From: Winogradskyella aurantiaca
GTDB lineage: Bacteria; Bacteroidota; Bacteroidia; Flavobacteriales; Flavobacteriaceae
Direction of reading: 5' to 3'
DNA: 64,000 bases
Assembly: GCF_003362725.1 (NCBI RefSeq)
Contig: NZ_QKTV01000007.1
Span: forward strand, 1 to 64,000
The notes under the pieces were generated by a model that had not been told where the DNA came from, did no database searches, and saw only the letters and a program-made list of their open reading frames with translations. Below, piece by piece: positions 53,040 to 60,393 of the stretch (position 1 is the stretch's first letter; every line of letters starts with the position of its first letter). Position numbers and translations under genes: made by a program.

Positions 53040-53801
53040 TTAAATAGTGATTTGAAGATTGTCATAGGCTAAAAACACATTGGATGGCAACTTTTTGGAC
53101 ACTTCATCATGAAAACCGAGCAAGTGACTTATATGTGTTAAATATGCTTTTTTGGGTTTTACCCGATCTATAAAAGCAAGAGCCTCCTCAAGGTTAAAAT
53201 GGGACATGTGAGGTTCTTCTCTTAAAGCATTAAGAACTAGAACATCCAGGTTATTCAGTTTTCTTACTTCAGCGTCTGGAACGGTTTTCATATCGGTCAA
53301 ATAGGCAAAATCCTTAAATCTAAATCCGTAAACCTGAAGATTATGATGTAGCCCATCCACAGGAATAACTTCCAAACCATCTAAATCAAAAGATTTATTC
53401 TCAATAATGTGGACATTTACATCAGGGGCACCGGGATACTTATTTTCGGTTTGAAAAATATAGTCAAATCTTGTTTTAAGTGCATTAATCACACGTTTAT
53501 GTGCGTAAATATCAATTTCCCCTTGTCTAAAAAAGAAGGGGCGAATATCATCTAACCCCATTGTATGATCTGCATGTTCGTGGGTAAACAGAATGCCATC
53601 AATTTTTGAGCAGTTGGCTTTAAGCATTTGCTGTCTGAAGTCAGGACCACAGTCTACCACATAATTATATTGATCCCATTGCACCAAAATGGAAACACGC
53701 AGTCGTTTATCCTTTGGATTTTCACTTAAACATACTGGATGCGTACTTCCTATGACTGGAATGCCTTGAGATGTACCCGTTCCTAAAAAGGTGACCTTCA
53801 A
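53040..53801 (-). CDS. MBL-fold metallo-hydrolase (PhnP/RNase Z-like)
   Basis: 253 aa. Beta-lactamase fold with the metal motif THEHADHTMG at 73-82 (His74, His76, Asp78, His79), DCGPDFRQQM preceding it, a conserved HH in DGLHHNLQ and a C-terminal THISHLLG. It resembles PhnP phosphodiesterases; no phn genes are adjacent. Cytoplasmic. Start: the TTG at 53801 is the only start codon in frame because a TAA lies three codons upstream; the MKVTFLGTG N-terminus of the family begins exactly there. A TATTTTTG box lies 18 bp upstream. Confidence 0.9.
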   Translation of the reverse strand: MKVTFLGTGTSQGIPVIGSTHPVCLSENPKDKRLRVSILVQWDQYNYVVDCGPDFRQQMLKANCSKIDGILFTHEHADHTMGLDDIRPFFFRQGEIDIYAHKRVINALKTRFDYIFQTENKYPGAPDVNVHIIENKSFDLDGLEVIPVDGLHHNLQVYGFRFKDFAYLTDMKTVPDAEVRKLNNLDVLVLNALREEPHMSHFNLEEALAFIDRVKPKKAYLTHISHLLGFHDEVSKKLPSNVFLAYDNLQITI

Positions 53802-53819
53802 ATTGTGTTAAGTTTTAAA

Positions 53820-53827
53820 CAAAAATA
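53820..53827 (-). promoter_or_regulatory. -7 element TATTTTTG for the MBL-fold gene
   Basis: Reverse-strand exact TAnnTTTG, 18 bp before the TTG start at 53801. Supports transcription from here and so the TTG start. Confidence 0.5.
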
Positions 53828-53838
53828 AGTTTATTTTT

Positions 53839-53867
53839 TTGTTTGGAATCCTAAAACAATACCTTTG
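53839..53867 (+). promoter_or_regulatory. Promoter TTG-N18-TACCTTTG for the 53892 gene
   Basis: -33 TTG at 53839-53841 and -7 TACCTTTG at 53860-53867, 18 bp apart, ending 24 bp before the ATG. The best two-element sigma-A match on the plus strand of this window. Confidence 0.65.
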
Positions 53868-53891
53868 TAAGGCCTTTAAAACCTAAGTATT

Positions 53892-55349
53892 ATGGCTGAA
53901 ATTACATATCAAGGAGAATCTAAATTTGAGAACATACCCTCGACAAAGGACAAAGCACTACGTATCAATTTAAATGCAGATATCTATGGGACTTTTGCAG
54001 AAATTGGTGCAGGCCAAGAAACTGTTCGTCAATTTTTTAGAGCTGGTGGTGCCTCAGGTACCATTGCAAAAACCATGTCTGCCTATGATAAAGACTTCAG
54101 TGATGCTATATATGGTATTGAAGACGATAAACGATATGTAACCGAGGCCCGATTGCGCAAAATGCTAGATCTGGAAATGGATCTGATAGAAAAACGCATT
54201 ACTCGTGATAAGCACCCAAGTAAAATATTTTTCACCTATGCTAACACGGTGGCAACAATTGATTTTGCTAAAAAATTTAAAGGCCATGGATGGGTTGGAA
54301 TAAAATTTCAAGTAAAACCAGGTCAAGCTTACAACACCATTGTCCTCCATCTAAGATTTAAAGAGAATGATGCTAGATTACAACAAGAAACATTAGGTGT
54401 TTTAGGGGTTAACCTTATCTATGGTGCCTTTTATAAATACAACGAGCCTAAAAAATTATTGCGTTACCTCTACGATCACTTGGATAAAGACCAGCTTGAA
54501 ATTGACATGGTTAATTTTGAAGGTCCCGTTTTTGAATCTGTAGATAACCGGTTAATGAGTTTACAACTTGTTAAAAACGGAATGACTGATGCTGTAATGT
54601 TTGCGCCAGATGGGAACAACGTATTACCTGCAAGAGTACTATATAAAAAGAACATTTTGGCTCTTAGAGGATCGTTTAGACCCGTAACCAAAGTTAATAT
54701 GGACATGTTTGAGAATTCCTATGACATGTTTATTAAAGAGAATAAGGTTGAAAAGGATAAGACAATTTGCATATGCGAAATTACCTTATCAAACCTAAGA
54801 GCTGAGGGTGAAATAGATGAGCAGGACTTTATGGACAGAGCAGAATTATTGTGCTCACTGGGACAAACTGTAATGATATCAAACTTTAAGGAGTACTACA
54901 GACTTGTTGAGTATTTCTCTCTTTATACCAAGAACCGCATGGGCTTAGCAATGGGTGTCAACAATCTTGTAGATATATTTGATGAAAAGTACTATCGTCA
55001 TTTAAGTGGCGGTATATTGGAAGCCTTCGGTAAATTGTTCTTCAAAGACTTGCGCGTATATTTATATCCAATGCATGACATTAAGAATGATGTGATCATT
55101 ACAAGTGAAACGCTCAAAGTTCACCCGCGAATGAAAGAACTTTACAAGTTCTTTAAGTATAATGGAAAGGTTGTAGATATTGCTGACTACGATCCAACAA
55201 TTTTGGACATTTTCTCAAGAGAAGTGTTAGCTATGATTGCAAATGGCAAAGAGGGCTGGGAACCAATGTTGCCAGAAGGTATAGCAAAACTTATAAAAGA
55301 AAAAGCCTTGTTTGGATTTGAGTCTGAAGAAGTCTTACAAAAACGATAA
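53892..55349 (+). CDS. Conserved 485-aa protein of unknown function
   Basis: No signal peptide, no transmembrane helix, mixed alpha/beta. Strong motifs: YGTFAEIGAGQETVRQFFRAGGASGTIAKTMSAYDK near residues 30-75 (quoted in parts: AEIGAGQETVRQFFRAGG), GHGWVGIKFQ, LGVLGVNLIYGAFY, and NFEGPVFESVDNRLMSLQLVKNGMTDAVMFAPDG. Flavobacterial genomes carry a near-identical copy; database names (TonB receptor, nicotinate-nucleotide adenylyltransferase) are not supported by any motif I can see. It looks like a cytoplasmic enzyme of central importance given conservation. Monocistronic between a good promoter and a terminator. Confidence 0.85.
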   Translation: MAEITYQGESKFENIPSTKDKALRINLNADIYGTFAEIGAGQETVRQFFRAGGASGTIAKTMSAYDKDFSDAIYGIEDDKRYVTEARLRKMLDLEMDLIEKRITRDKHPSKIFFTYANTVATIDFAKKFKGHGWVGIKFQVKPGQAYNTIVLHLRFKENDARLQQETLGVLGVNLIYGAFYKYNEPKKLLRYLYDHLDKDQLEIDMVNFEGPVFESVDNRLMSLQLVKNGMTDAVMFAPDGNNVLPARVLYKKNILALRGSFRPVTKVNMDMFENSYDMFIKENKVEKDKTICICEITLSNLRAEGEIDEQDFMDRAELLCSLGQTVMISNFKEYYRLVEYFSLYTKNRMGLAMGVNNLVDIFDEKYYRHLSGGILEAFGKLFFKDLRVYLYPMHDIKNDVIITSETLKVHPRMKELYKFFKYNGKVVDIADYDPTILDIFSREVLAMIANGKEGWEPMLPEGIAKLIKEKALFGFESEEVLQKR

Positions 55350-55350
55350 A

Positions 55351-55374
55351 AAAAAGCGACTATGGTCGCTTTTT
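55351..55374 (+). terminator. Rho-independent terminator after the 485-aa protein gene
   Basis: 10-bp stem AAAAAGCGAC/GTCGCTTTTT with a 4-nt loop, starting one nt after the stop. The A/T ends make it bidirectional; it also lies 5 nt after the end of the converging bcp gene. Confidence 0.85.
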
Positions 55375-55379
55375 AGGTT

Positions 55380-55829
55380 TTATAGAATCTGACTTGTATG
55401 ATCCTTTGTTTTTACTTTGGTGATTACATCTTCCAGAATTCCTTCCTCATTAATGACGAATGTCGTTCTATGAATTCCATCGTATTCTTTTCCCATAAAC
55501 TTCTTAGGTCCCCACACACCGAAGGCATTAATCACCGCCTTGTCTTCATCAGCTAATAATGGATATGGGAAACCGTATTTATCCTTAAAATTACTTTGTC
55601 GTTTCTGAGAATCGGCACTAACACCTAGAATATCATACCCTTTAGCTGTGAAACGTTCATAATTATCACTAAGATTACAAGCTTCTGCGGTACACCCAGG
55701 CGTACTAGCCTTTGGATAGAAAAACAACACAAGTTTTTTTCCATTGTAATCACTTGATTTTATCGTGTTTCCTGATTGATCTAAAGCTTCAAATTCAGGT
55801 GCCTTATCCCCTACTTTTAAGTGTGTCAT
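55380..55829 (-). CDS. bcp: Thioredoxin-dependent thiol peroxidase (bacterioferritin comigratory protein)
   Basis: 149 aa from the ATG at 55829; the frame extends to a TTG at 55877 inside nth, which I reject. Prx fold with YPKASTPGCTAEACNLSD: peroxidatic Cys46 and resolving Cys51 of the BCP/PrxQ type, and a C-terminal RTTFVINEEG strand. Reduces hydrogen and organic peroxides using thioredoxin. Divergent from nth, whose ATG is 37 bp away. Confidence 0.95.
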   Translation of the reverse strand: MTHLKVGDKAPEFEALDQSGNTIKSSDYNGKKLVLFFYPKASTPGCTAEACNLSDNYERFTAKGYDILGVSADSQKRQSNFKDKYGFPYPLLADEDKAVINAFGVWGPKKFMGKEYDGIHRTTFVINEEGILEDVITKVKTKDHTSQIL

Positions 55830-55835
55830 TATCCT

Positions 55836-55843
55836 TAATTTTG
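55836..55843 (+). promoter_or_regulatory. -7 element TAATTTTG for nth
   Basis: Exact TAnnTTTG, 22 bp before the nth ATG at 55866, in the 36-bp bcp/nth gap. On the opposite strand TATTTTTA (about 55853-55860) is a weaker candidate for bcp. Confidence 0.5.
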
Positions 55844-55865
55844 TGTTTTTGTAAAAATACGATCC

Positions 55866-56522
55866 ATGACCAAGCAAGAAAAGGTACAGTTTGTTATAAA
55901 TACGTTAAATGAGTTATATCCAAGTATCCCAGTTCCATTAGATCATAAAGATCCTTATACCCTTCTTATTGCGGTATTAATGTCTGCACAAAGCACTGAT
56001 GTACGTGTTAATCAAATTACACCTTTATTGTTTAAAAAGGCTGATAATCCTTATGATATGATTAAGCTATCAGTTGATGAAATTAGAGAAATCATTAAGC
56101 CTGTTGGTTTGTCACCAATGAAAAGTAAAGGTATTTATGGCTTGTCTCATATACTTATTGACAAGCATAGTGGCAAAGTTCCAAAAACCTATGAAGAGCT
56201 AGAAGCATTACCTGCCGTAGGGCATAAAACAGCTGCCGTTGTTTTATCGCAAGCTTTTGGAATTCCAGCGTTTCCTGTAGATACTCATATTCATAGATTA
56301 ATGTATCGTTGGAATTTGAGTAATGGTAAAAATGTAGTACAAACCGAAAGAGACGCTAAACGCCTGTTTCCTGAAGAACTGTGGAATGATTTACATCTTC
56401 AAATAATTTGGTATGGCCGAGAATACTCACCGGCTAGAGGCTGGGATCTTGATAAAGACATCATAACCAAAACCATTGGGAGAAAATCAGTTATAAATTC
56501 ATATTTGAAAGCCAAAAAATAA
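55866..56522 (+). CDS. nth: Endonuclease III homologue without the Fe-S cluster
   Basis: 218 aa. Helix-hairpin-helix LPAVGHKTAAVVL contains the catalytic Lys121 and Asp139 lies in FPVDTHIHR, matching Nth, a bifunctional DNA glycosylase/AP lyase for oxidised pyrimidines. The C-terminal segment where Nth has C-X6-C-X2-C-X5-C reads YSPARGWDLDKDIITKT with no cysteine; in fact the whole protein has none. The 4Fe-4S cluster is therefore absent, whereas the catalytic motifs are intact. ATG start with its own -7 box. Followed by a 260-bp stretch occupied by the small gene at 56590-56733 on the other strand. Confidence 0.93.
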   Translation: MTKQEKVQFVINTLNELYPSIPVPLDHKDPYTLLIAVLMSAQSTDVRVNQITPLLFKKADNPYDMIKLSVDEIREIIKPVGLSPMKSKGIYGLSHILIDKHSGKVPKTYEELEALPAVGHKTAAVVLSQAFGIPAFPVDTHIHRLMYRWNLSNGKNVVQTERDAKRLFPEELWNDLHLQIIWYGREYSPARGWDLDKDIITKTIGRKSVINSYLKAKK

Positions 56523-56559
56523 TTTACTCAAAGAATAACTTAAAGCATCAGAAAATAAA

Positions 56560-56583
56560 AATCCCGATTAAAAAATCGGGATT
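56560..56583 (-). terminator. Rho-independent terminator of the sigma-47aa operon
   Basis: Perfect 10-bp stem AATCCCGATT/AATCGGGATT, 4-nt loop; read leftward it enters TTTTATTTTC. It lies 6 nt after the small gene's stop, confirming that transcription from the sigma gene continues to here. Confidence 0.9.
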
Positions 56584-56589
56584 GTTGAA

Positions 56590-56733
56590 TTAATTAAGAA
56601 GTGCTTCAAACTTCAATTTATTATAACATATAACACTTAAAGCCTTTGAATAATCCAGAAGATGCTTAATTGTCTCATCTTTTGGTTGTAGGTTCTGTGA
56701 TTTCGGGGTACAATTAGAGTAAAGTTTTGCCAT
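56590..56733 (-). CDS. Small conserved protein downstream of the ECF sigma factor (47 aa)
   Basis: ATG at 56733, 47 codons plus TAA. Begins MAKLYSNCTPKSQ, then QPKDETIKHLLDYSKALSVI and ends KLKFEALLN. The order E-T-I-x-x-L-L-x-Y-S-K-A-L with a final F-E-x-L-L-N recurs, as I recall, in short flavobacterial proteins. It sits 52 bp after the sigma factor gene with no terminator between and a terminator directly behind, so it belongs to the sigma operon. Two Cys residues; no membrane helix. It could be a small anti-sigma or a protein controlled with it; the function is not known. Confidence 0.7.
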   Translation of the reverse strand: MAKLYSNCTPKSQNLQPKDETIKHLLDYSKALSVICYNKLKFEALLN

Positions 56734-56785
56734 ATTTTATGTTTGATTTACATAGGTATAACGGCAATTCCTAAACCTTATTGCA

Positions 56786-57370
56786 TCAGTTGGTCAAAAT
56801 TATATTATTCTGTTCAATAATTTTTCTAAGATTAATTAGTGCGTAACGCATACGGCCAAGAGCTGTATTAATGCTCACACCTGTACGTTCGGATATTTCT
56901 TTAAAGCTCATATCCTGATACATACGCATTAACAATACTTGTTTCTGATCTTCCGGTAACTCCTCAATAAGCCGCTTTACATCTTCTTCTACCTGACTTT
57001 TTATCATTCGTTTTTCTGCATTTAGATTGCCGTCACCTAAGACGGAGAAAATATTGAAATCACCGGCATTATCAAATTTTGGCATTCTATTATTCTTTCT
57101 AAAATGATCGATTACTAAGTTATGGGCAATGCGCATCACCCATGGCAAAAACTTACCCTCTTCATTGTATCGTCCAAGCTTAAGTGTTCTAATTACCTTA
57201 ACAAACGTGTCCTGAAATATGTCTTCGGTAATATCCCTATCATATACTTTGGAATAAATAAAAGCATAAATCTTTTGTTTGTGCCTTTGAATTAAGGTGG
57301 CTAAAGCATGCTCGTGTCCGTCAATGTAATTTTTAACAAGCACCGCATCATTGATCAAGTTGTTGTTCAT
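56786..57370 (-). CDS. ECF-type RNA polymerase sigma factor
   Basis: 194 aa. Region 2 (about 25-95) has RHKQKIYAFIYSKV, DRDITEDIFQDTFVKVI and LPWVMRIAHNLVIDHFRK, the -10-binding helix set; region 4 (about 128-185) is a helix-turn-helix with PEDQKQVLLMRMYQDMSFKEISERTGVSINT (quoted in part) and a final RYALINLRKII. No anti-sigma (FecR or zinc ZAS) gene neighbours it; instead a 47-aa protein follows. Divergent from uvrA. It has a sigma-A promoter (TTG-N21-TATATTTG) with a leader of about 100 nt, so it is made by the housekeeping sigma, unlike autoregulated ECF genes. Confidence 0.95.
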   Translation of the reverse strand: MNNNLINDAVLVKNYIDGHEHALATLIQRHKQKIYAFIYSKVYDRDITEDIFQDTFVKVIRTLKLGRYNEEGKFLPWVMRIAHNLVIDHFRKNNRMPKFDNAGDFNIFSVLGDGNLNAEKRMIKSQVEEDVKRLIEELPEDQKQVLLMRMYQDMSFKEISERTGVSINTALGRMRYALINLRKIIEQNNIILTN

Positions 57371-57474
57371 AATATTTACTTTAAGGTCCAGAACTAAGAA
57401 TTCTAGACTTGGGGTTACGTTTTTCTTAAAGTAATATTATCCTATATGCGGTTGTTTTTCCGTGGTTTGTATTC

Positions 57475-57506
57475 CAAATATAACAACAAACAAATTGAAA
57501 TTGCAA
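57475..57506 (-). promoter_or_regulatory. Sigma-A promoter TTG-N21-TATATTTG of the ECF sigma gene
   Basis: On the minus strand, TTG at 57504-57506 and TATATTTG at 57475-57482, separated by 21 bp: both Bacteroidota core elements at correct spacing. The transcript would have a leader of about 100 nt before the ATG at 57370. Confidence 0.65.
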
Positions 57507-57574
57507 GAAACGACTCTAAATTTTAACATTTAAATCTACAGTTAATCTTGGTTTCACAGCAGAAATTCTTCTTG

Positions 57575-57582
57575 TATCTTTG
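57575..57582 (+). promoter_or_regulatory. -7 element TATCTTTG of uvrA
   Basis: Exact TAnnTTTG, 21 bp before the ATG at 57604. A TTG at 57548-57550 lies 24 bp upstream, a little too far for an ideal -33. The element overlaps the TTG at 57580 that opens the longest frame, which excludes that TTG as the start. Confidence 0.6.
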
Positions 57583-57603
57583 CAAAATTCTGCGATAAAT
57601 CAC

Positions 57604-60393
57604 ATGAGTCAAACACTAAAATCAATAGACCCAAAAAGCCATATATTAATTAAGGGGGCAAGGCTTCATAACCTTAAAAATATCGATGTAGTCATTCCTA
57701 GAAATGAGTTGGTTGTTATTACAGGTTTATCAGGTTCTGGCAAGTCCAGTTTGGCATTTGACACCTTGTACGCTGAAGGTCAAAGGCGTTATGTTGAGAG
57801 TTTATCTAGTTATGCAAGACAATTCTTAGGAAGACTCAATAAGCCACAAGTTGATTACATTAAAGGCATTGCACCAGCCATAGCAATCGAGCAAAAAGTT
57901 AATTCTACCAATCCACGTTCAACAGTTGGGACTACCACTGAGATTTATGATTATCTAAAATTACTATTTGCCAGAATTGGTGAAACCTTCTCACCTATTT
58001 CAGGGAAACTGGTTAAAAAACACAGCGTAACTGATGTTTTAGATTACATATCTGTGTTTGAGGAACGCAGTAAACATCTGCTGCTTTCAAAAATAGTATT
58101 GGAAGAAGGAAGAGCTATAGAAGATAAGCTTAAAGCGCTTCTGCAGCAGGGATATTCTAGAGTTAAAATTGGACCTGAAGTAATGCGAATTGAACAAGCA
58201 CTGGAATCAGCAGTTCAGGATACTGTTTTTCTGGTCGTTGACAGAATTGTCTACTCCAACAATGAAGATTTTAAAAATAGATTAGCGGATGCCATTGAAA
58301 CAGCTTTTTTTGAAGGGCGTGGTGAATGTATTATAGAAAGTTTAGAAACTAAAGAACGGGCCGTTTTCAACAATAAATTTGAAGAAGATGGAATGCTATT
58401 TCTCGAACCAAATGTTCACTTGTTCAGCTTTAACAATCCCTATGGAGCTTGCCCTAAATGTGAAGGTTACGGTGATGTCATTGGCATTGACGAAGATTTG
58501 GTTATCCCAAACACCGCTCTATCTGTTTTTGAAAATGCCATTTTCCCTTGGCGTGGTGAAAGTATGAGTTGGTATCGTGATCAACTGGTTAATAATAGTC
58601 ATAAATTCAATTTTCCCATTCATAAACCATTCTTCGAGCTAACACAGGAACAAAAAGATCTCATTTGGACTGGAAACGAATATTTTGAGGGATTAAATAG
58701 TTTTTTTGAGGAATTAGAGGCTAAGGCATATAAAATTCAGAATCGAGTCATGTTGTCCCGATATAGAGGTAAAACAAAATGTTCGACCTGTCATGGTAAA
58801 CGTTTACGAAAGGAAGCTGAGTATGTTAAGATTAACGGGGCAGCCATTACAGATTTAGTAGATTTACCACTTGATGAACTTGGAGACTTTTTTAAAAACC
58901 TGGAATTAAACCAATACCAGAAATCCATTGCCAAACGACTATTAGTAGAGATTAACTCCCGATTAGAATTTCTTTCAAATGTGGGGTTAGATTATTTAAC
59001 ACTCAATCGTAAATCTAACACCCTTTCAGGTGGAGAGAGCCAGCGAATTAATCTAGCAACATCACTTGGCAGCAGTCTGGTAGGTTCTATGTATATCCTT
59101 GACGAGCCTAGTATTGGTCTGCACCCAAAGGACACTGAACGTCTAATTTCGGTACTTCAGTCGTTACGAAATCTAGGTAATACAGTAATTGTTGTAGAAC
59201 ATGATGAGGATATCATGAGAGCTGCAGACACCATCATTGATATTGGTCCTAAAGCTGGAACTTTTGGTGGTGAGGTTGTAGCTACTGGAAACTTTAAAGA
59301 CATTTTAGAATCAAATACATTAACAGCTAATTATTTAAATGGCAACCTGGCTATTAAAGTTCCAACCAAACGACGCAACTCTAAATATCAGGTTACTATT
59401 AAAGGAGCAAGGGAGCATAATTTAAAGAACATTGATGTTAGTTTTCCACTTGAATCGCTTACCGTTATTACCGGAGTCTCAGGAAGTGGTAAATCCACAT
59501 TGGTAAAAAACATACTGTATCCTGCCTTACAGAAAGAATTTACTGGATTTAGTGATAGAATTGGCGAGTTTACTAGTTTAGAAGGTAATTTCAGTTGCAT
59601 TGAACAAGTTGAGTTTATTGATCAAAACCCTATTGGAAGATCTTCAAGGTCAAACCCAGTCACCTATATCAAAGCTTATGATGACATCCGTTCACTTTTT
59701 GCAAGTCAGAAATTAAGTAAAATAAGAAAATATCAACCTAAACATTTCAGTTTCAATGTTGATGGCGGCCGCTGTGAAACCTGCAAAGGCGAAGGAGTTG
59801 TCACCATTGAGATGCAGTTTATGGCAGATGTTCATCTAACCTGTGAGACTTGTAATGGCAAACGTTTTAAGAAAGAAGTTCTTGAAGTCAAATTTGGCGA
59901 AAAATCTATATCTGATATATTGGAACTTACTATTGATGATGCTATCACTTTTTTTGATGAGAATGATTCTTTTAAAATAAAAAACAAACTTCAACCACTT
60001 CAAGATGTTGGCTTAGGGTATGTAACTTTAGGGCAATCCTCTTCTACTCTTTCTGGCGGAGAAGCTCAGCGCATAAAGCTCGCATCATTCTTAGGTAAAG
60101 GGCAAAATGCACCTAATACCCTCTTTATTTTTGATGAACCCACAACAGGACTTCATTTTGACGATATCCAAAAATTATTGACCTCTTTTAATGCCCTGAT
60201 TTCAAAAGGACATTCTATTATTATTATTGAACACAATATTGATCTGATTAAATGTGCCGATCACATAATTGATCTTGGTCCAGGTGGCGGAAAACATGGT
60301 GGTCATATGGCAGCATTTGGGACTCCTGAGGATATTATTAAACAAACAGAATCAATTACTGGCGAATACCTTAGGGATAAGCTTAATGTCTAA
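57604..60393 (+). CDS. uvrA: UvrABC excinuclease subunit A
   Basis: 929 aa from the ATG at 57604 (the longer frame starts at a TTG at 57580 that is part of the promoter). Two ABC ATPase cassettes: Walker A GLSGSGKSSLAFDTLYAEGQ in the first and GVSGSGKST in the second; signatures LSGGESQRI and LSGGEAQRI; zinc-finger Cys pairs (CPKCEGYG, CSTCHGKRL, CETCKGEG, CETCNGKRF). Scans DNA for bulky lesions and loads UvrB in nucleotide excision repair. uvrB and uvrC are not in the window. Its stop abuts the stop of the converging DUF3667 gene. Confidence 0.98.
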   Translation: MSQTLKSIDPKSHILIKGARLHNLKNIDVVIPRNELVVITGLSGSGKSSLAFDTLYAEGQRRYVESLSSYARQFLGRLNKPQVDYIKGIAPAIAIEQKVNSTNPRSTVGTTTEIYDYLKLLFARIGETFSPISGKLVKKHSVTDVLDYISVFEERSKHLLLSKIVLEEGRAIEDKLKALLQQGYSRVKIGPEVMRIEQALESAVQDTVFLVVDRIVYSNNEDFKNRLADAIETAFFEGRGECIIESLETKERAVFNNKFEEDGMLFLEPNVHLFSFNNPYGACPKCEGYGDVIGIDEDLVIPNTALSVFENAIFPWRGESMSWYRDQLVNNSHKFNFPIHKPFFELTQEQKDLIWTGNEYFEGLNSFFEELEAKAYKIQNRVMLSRYRGKTKCSTCHGKRLRKEAEYVKINGAAITDLVDLPLDELGDFFKNLELNQYQKSIAKRLLVEINSRLEFLSNVGLDYLTLNRKSNTLSGGESQRINLATSLGSSLVGSMYILDEPSIGLHPKDTERLISVLQSLRNLGNTVIVVEHDEDIMRAADTIIDIGPKAGTFGGEVVATGNFKDILESNTLTANYLNGNLAIKVPTKRRNSKYQVTIKGAREHNLKNIDVSFPLESLTVITGVSGSGKSTLVKNILYPALQKEFTGFSDRIGEFTSLEGNFSCIEQVEFIDQNPIGRSSRSNPVTYIKAYDDIRSLFASQKLSKIRKYQPKHFSFNVDGGRCETCKGEGVVTIEMQFMADVHLTCETCNGKRFKKEVLEVKFGEKSISDILELTIDDAITFFDENDSFKIKNKLQPLQDVGLGYVTLGQSSSTLSGGEAQRIKLASFLGKGQNAPNTLFIFDEPTTGLHFDDIQKLLTSFNALISKGHSIIIIEHNIDLIKCADHIIDLGPGGGKHGGHMAAFGTPEDIIKQTESITGEYLRDKLNV

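Noticed and set aside
57580-57603. TTG start for uvrA eight codons upstream of the ATG
   Set aside because: The TTG overlaps the TATCTTTG -7 element, so it would not be in the mRNA; an ATG is available 24 bp later.
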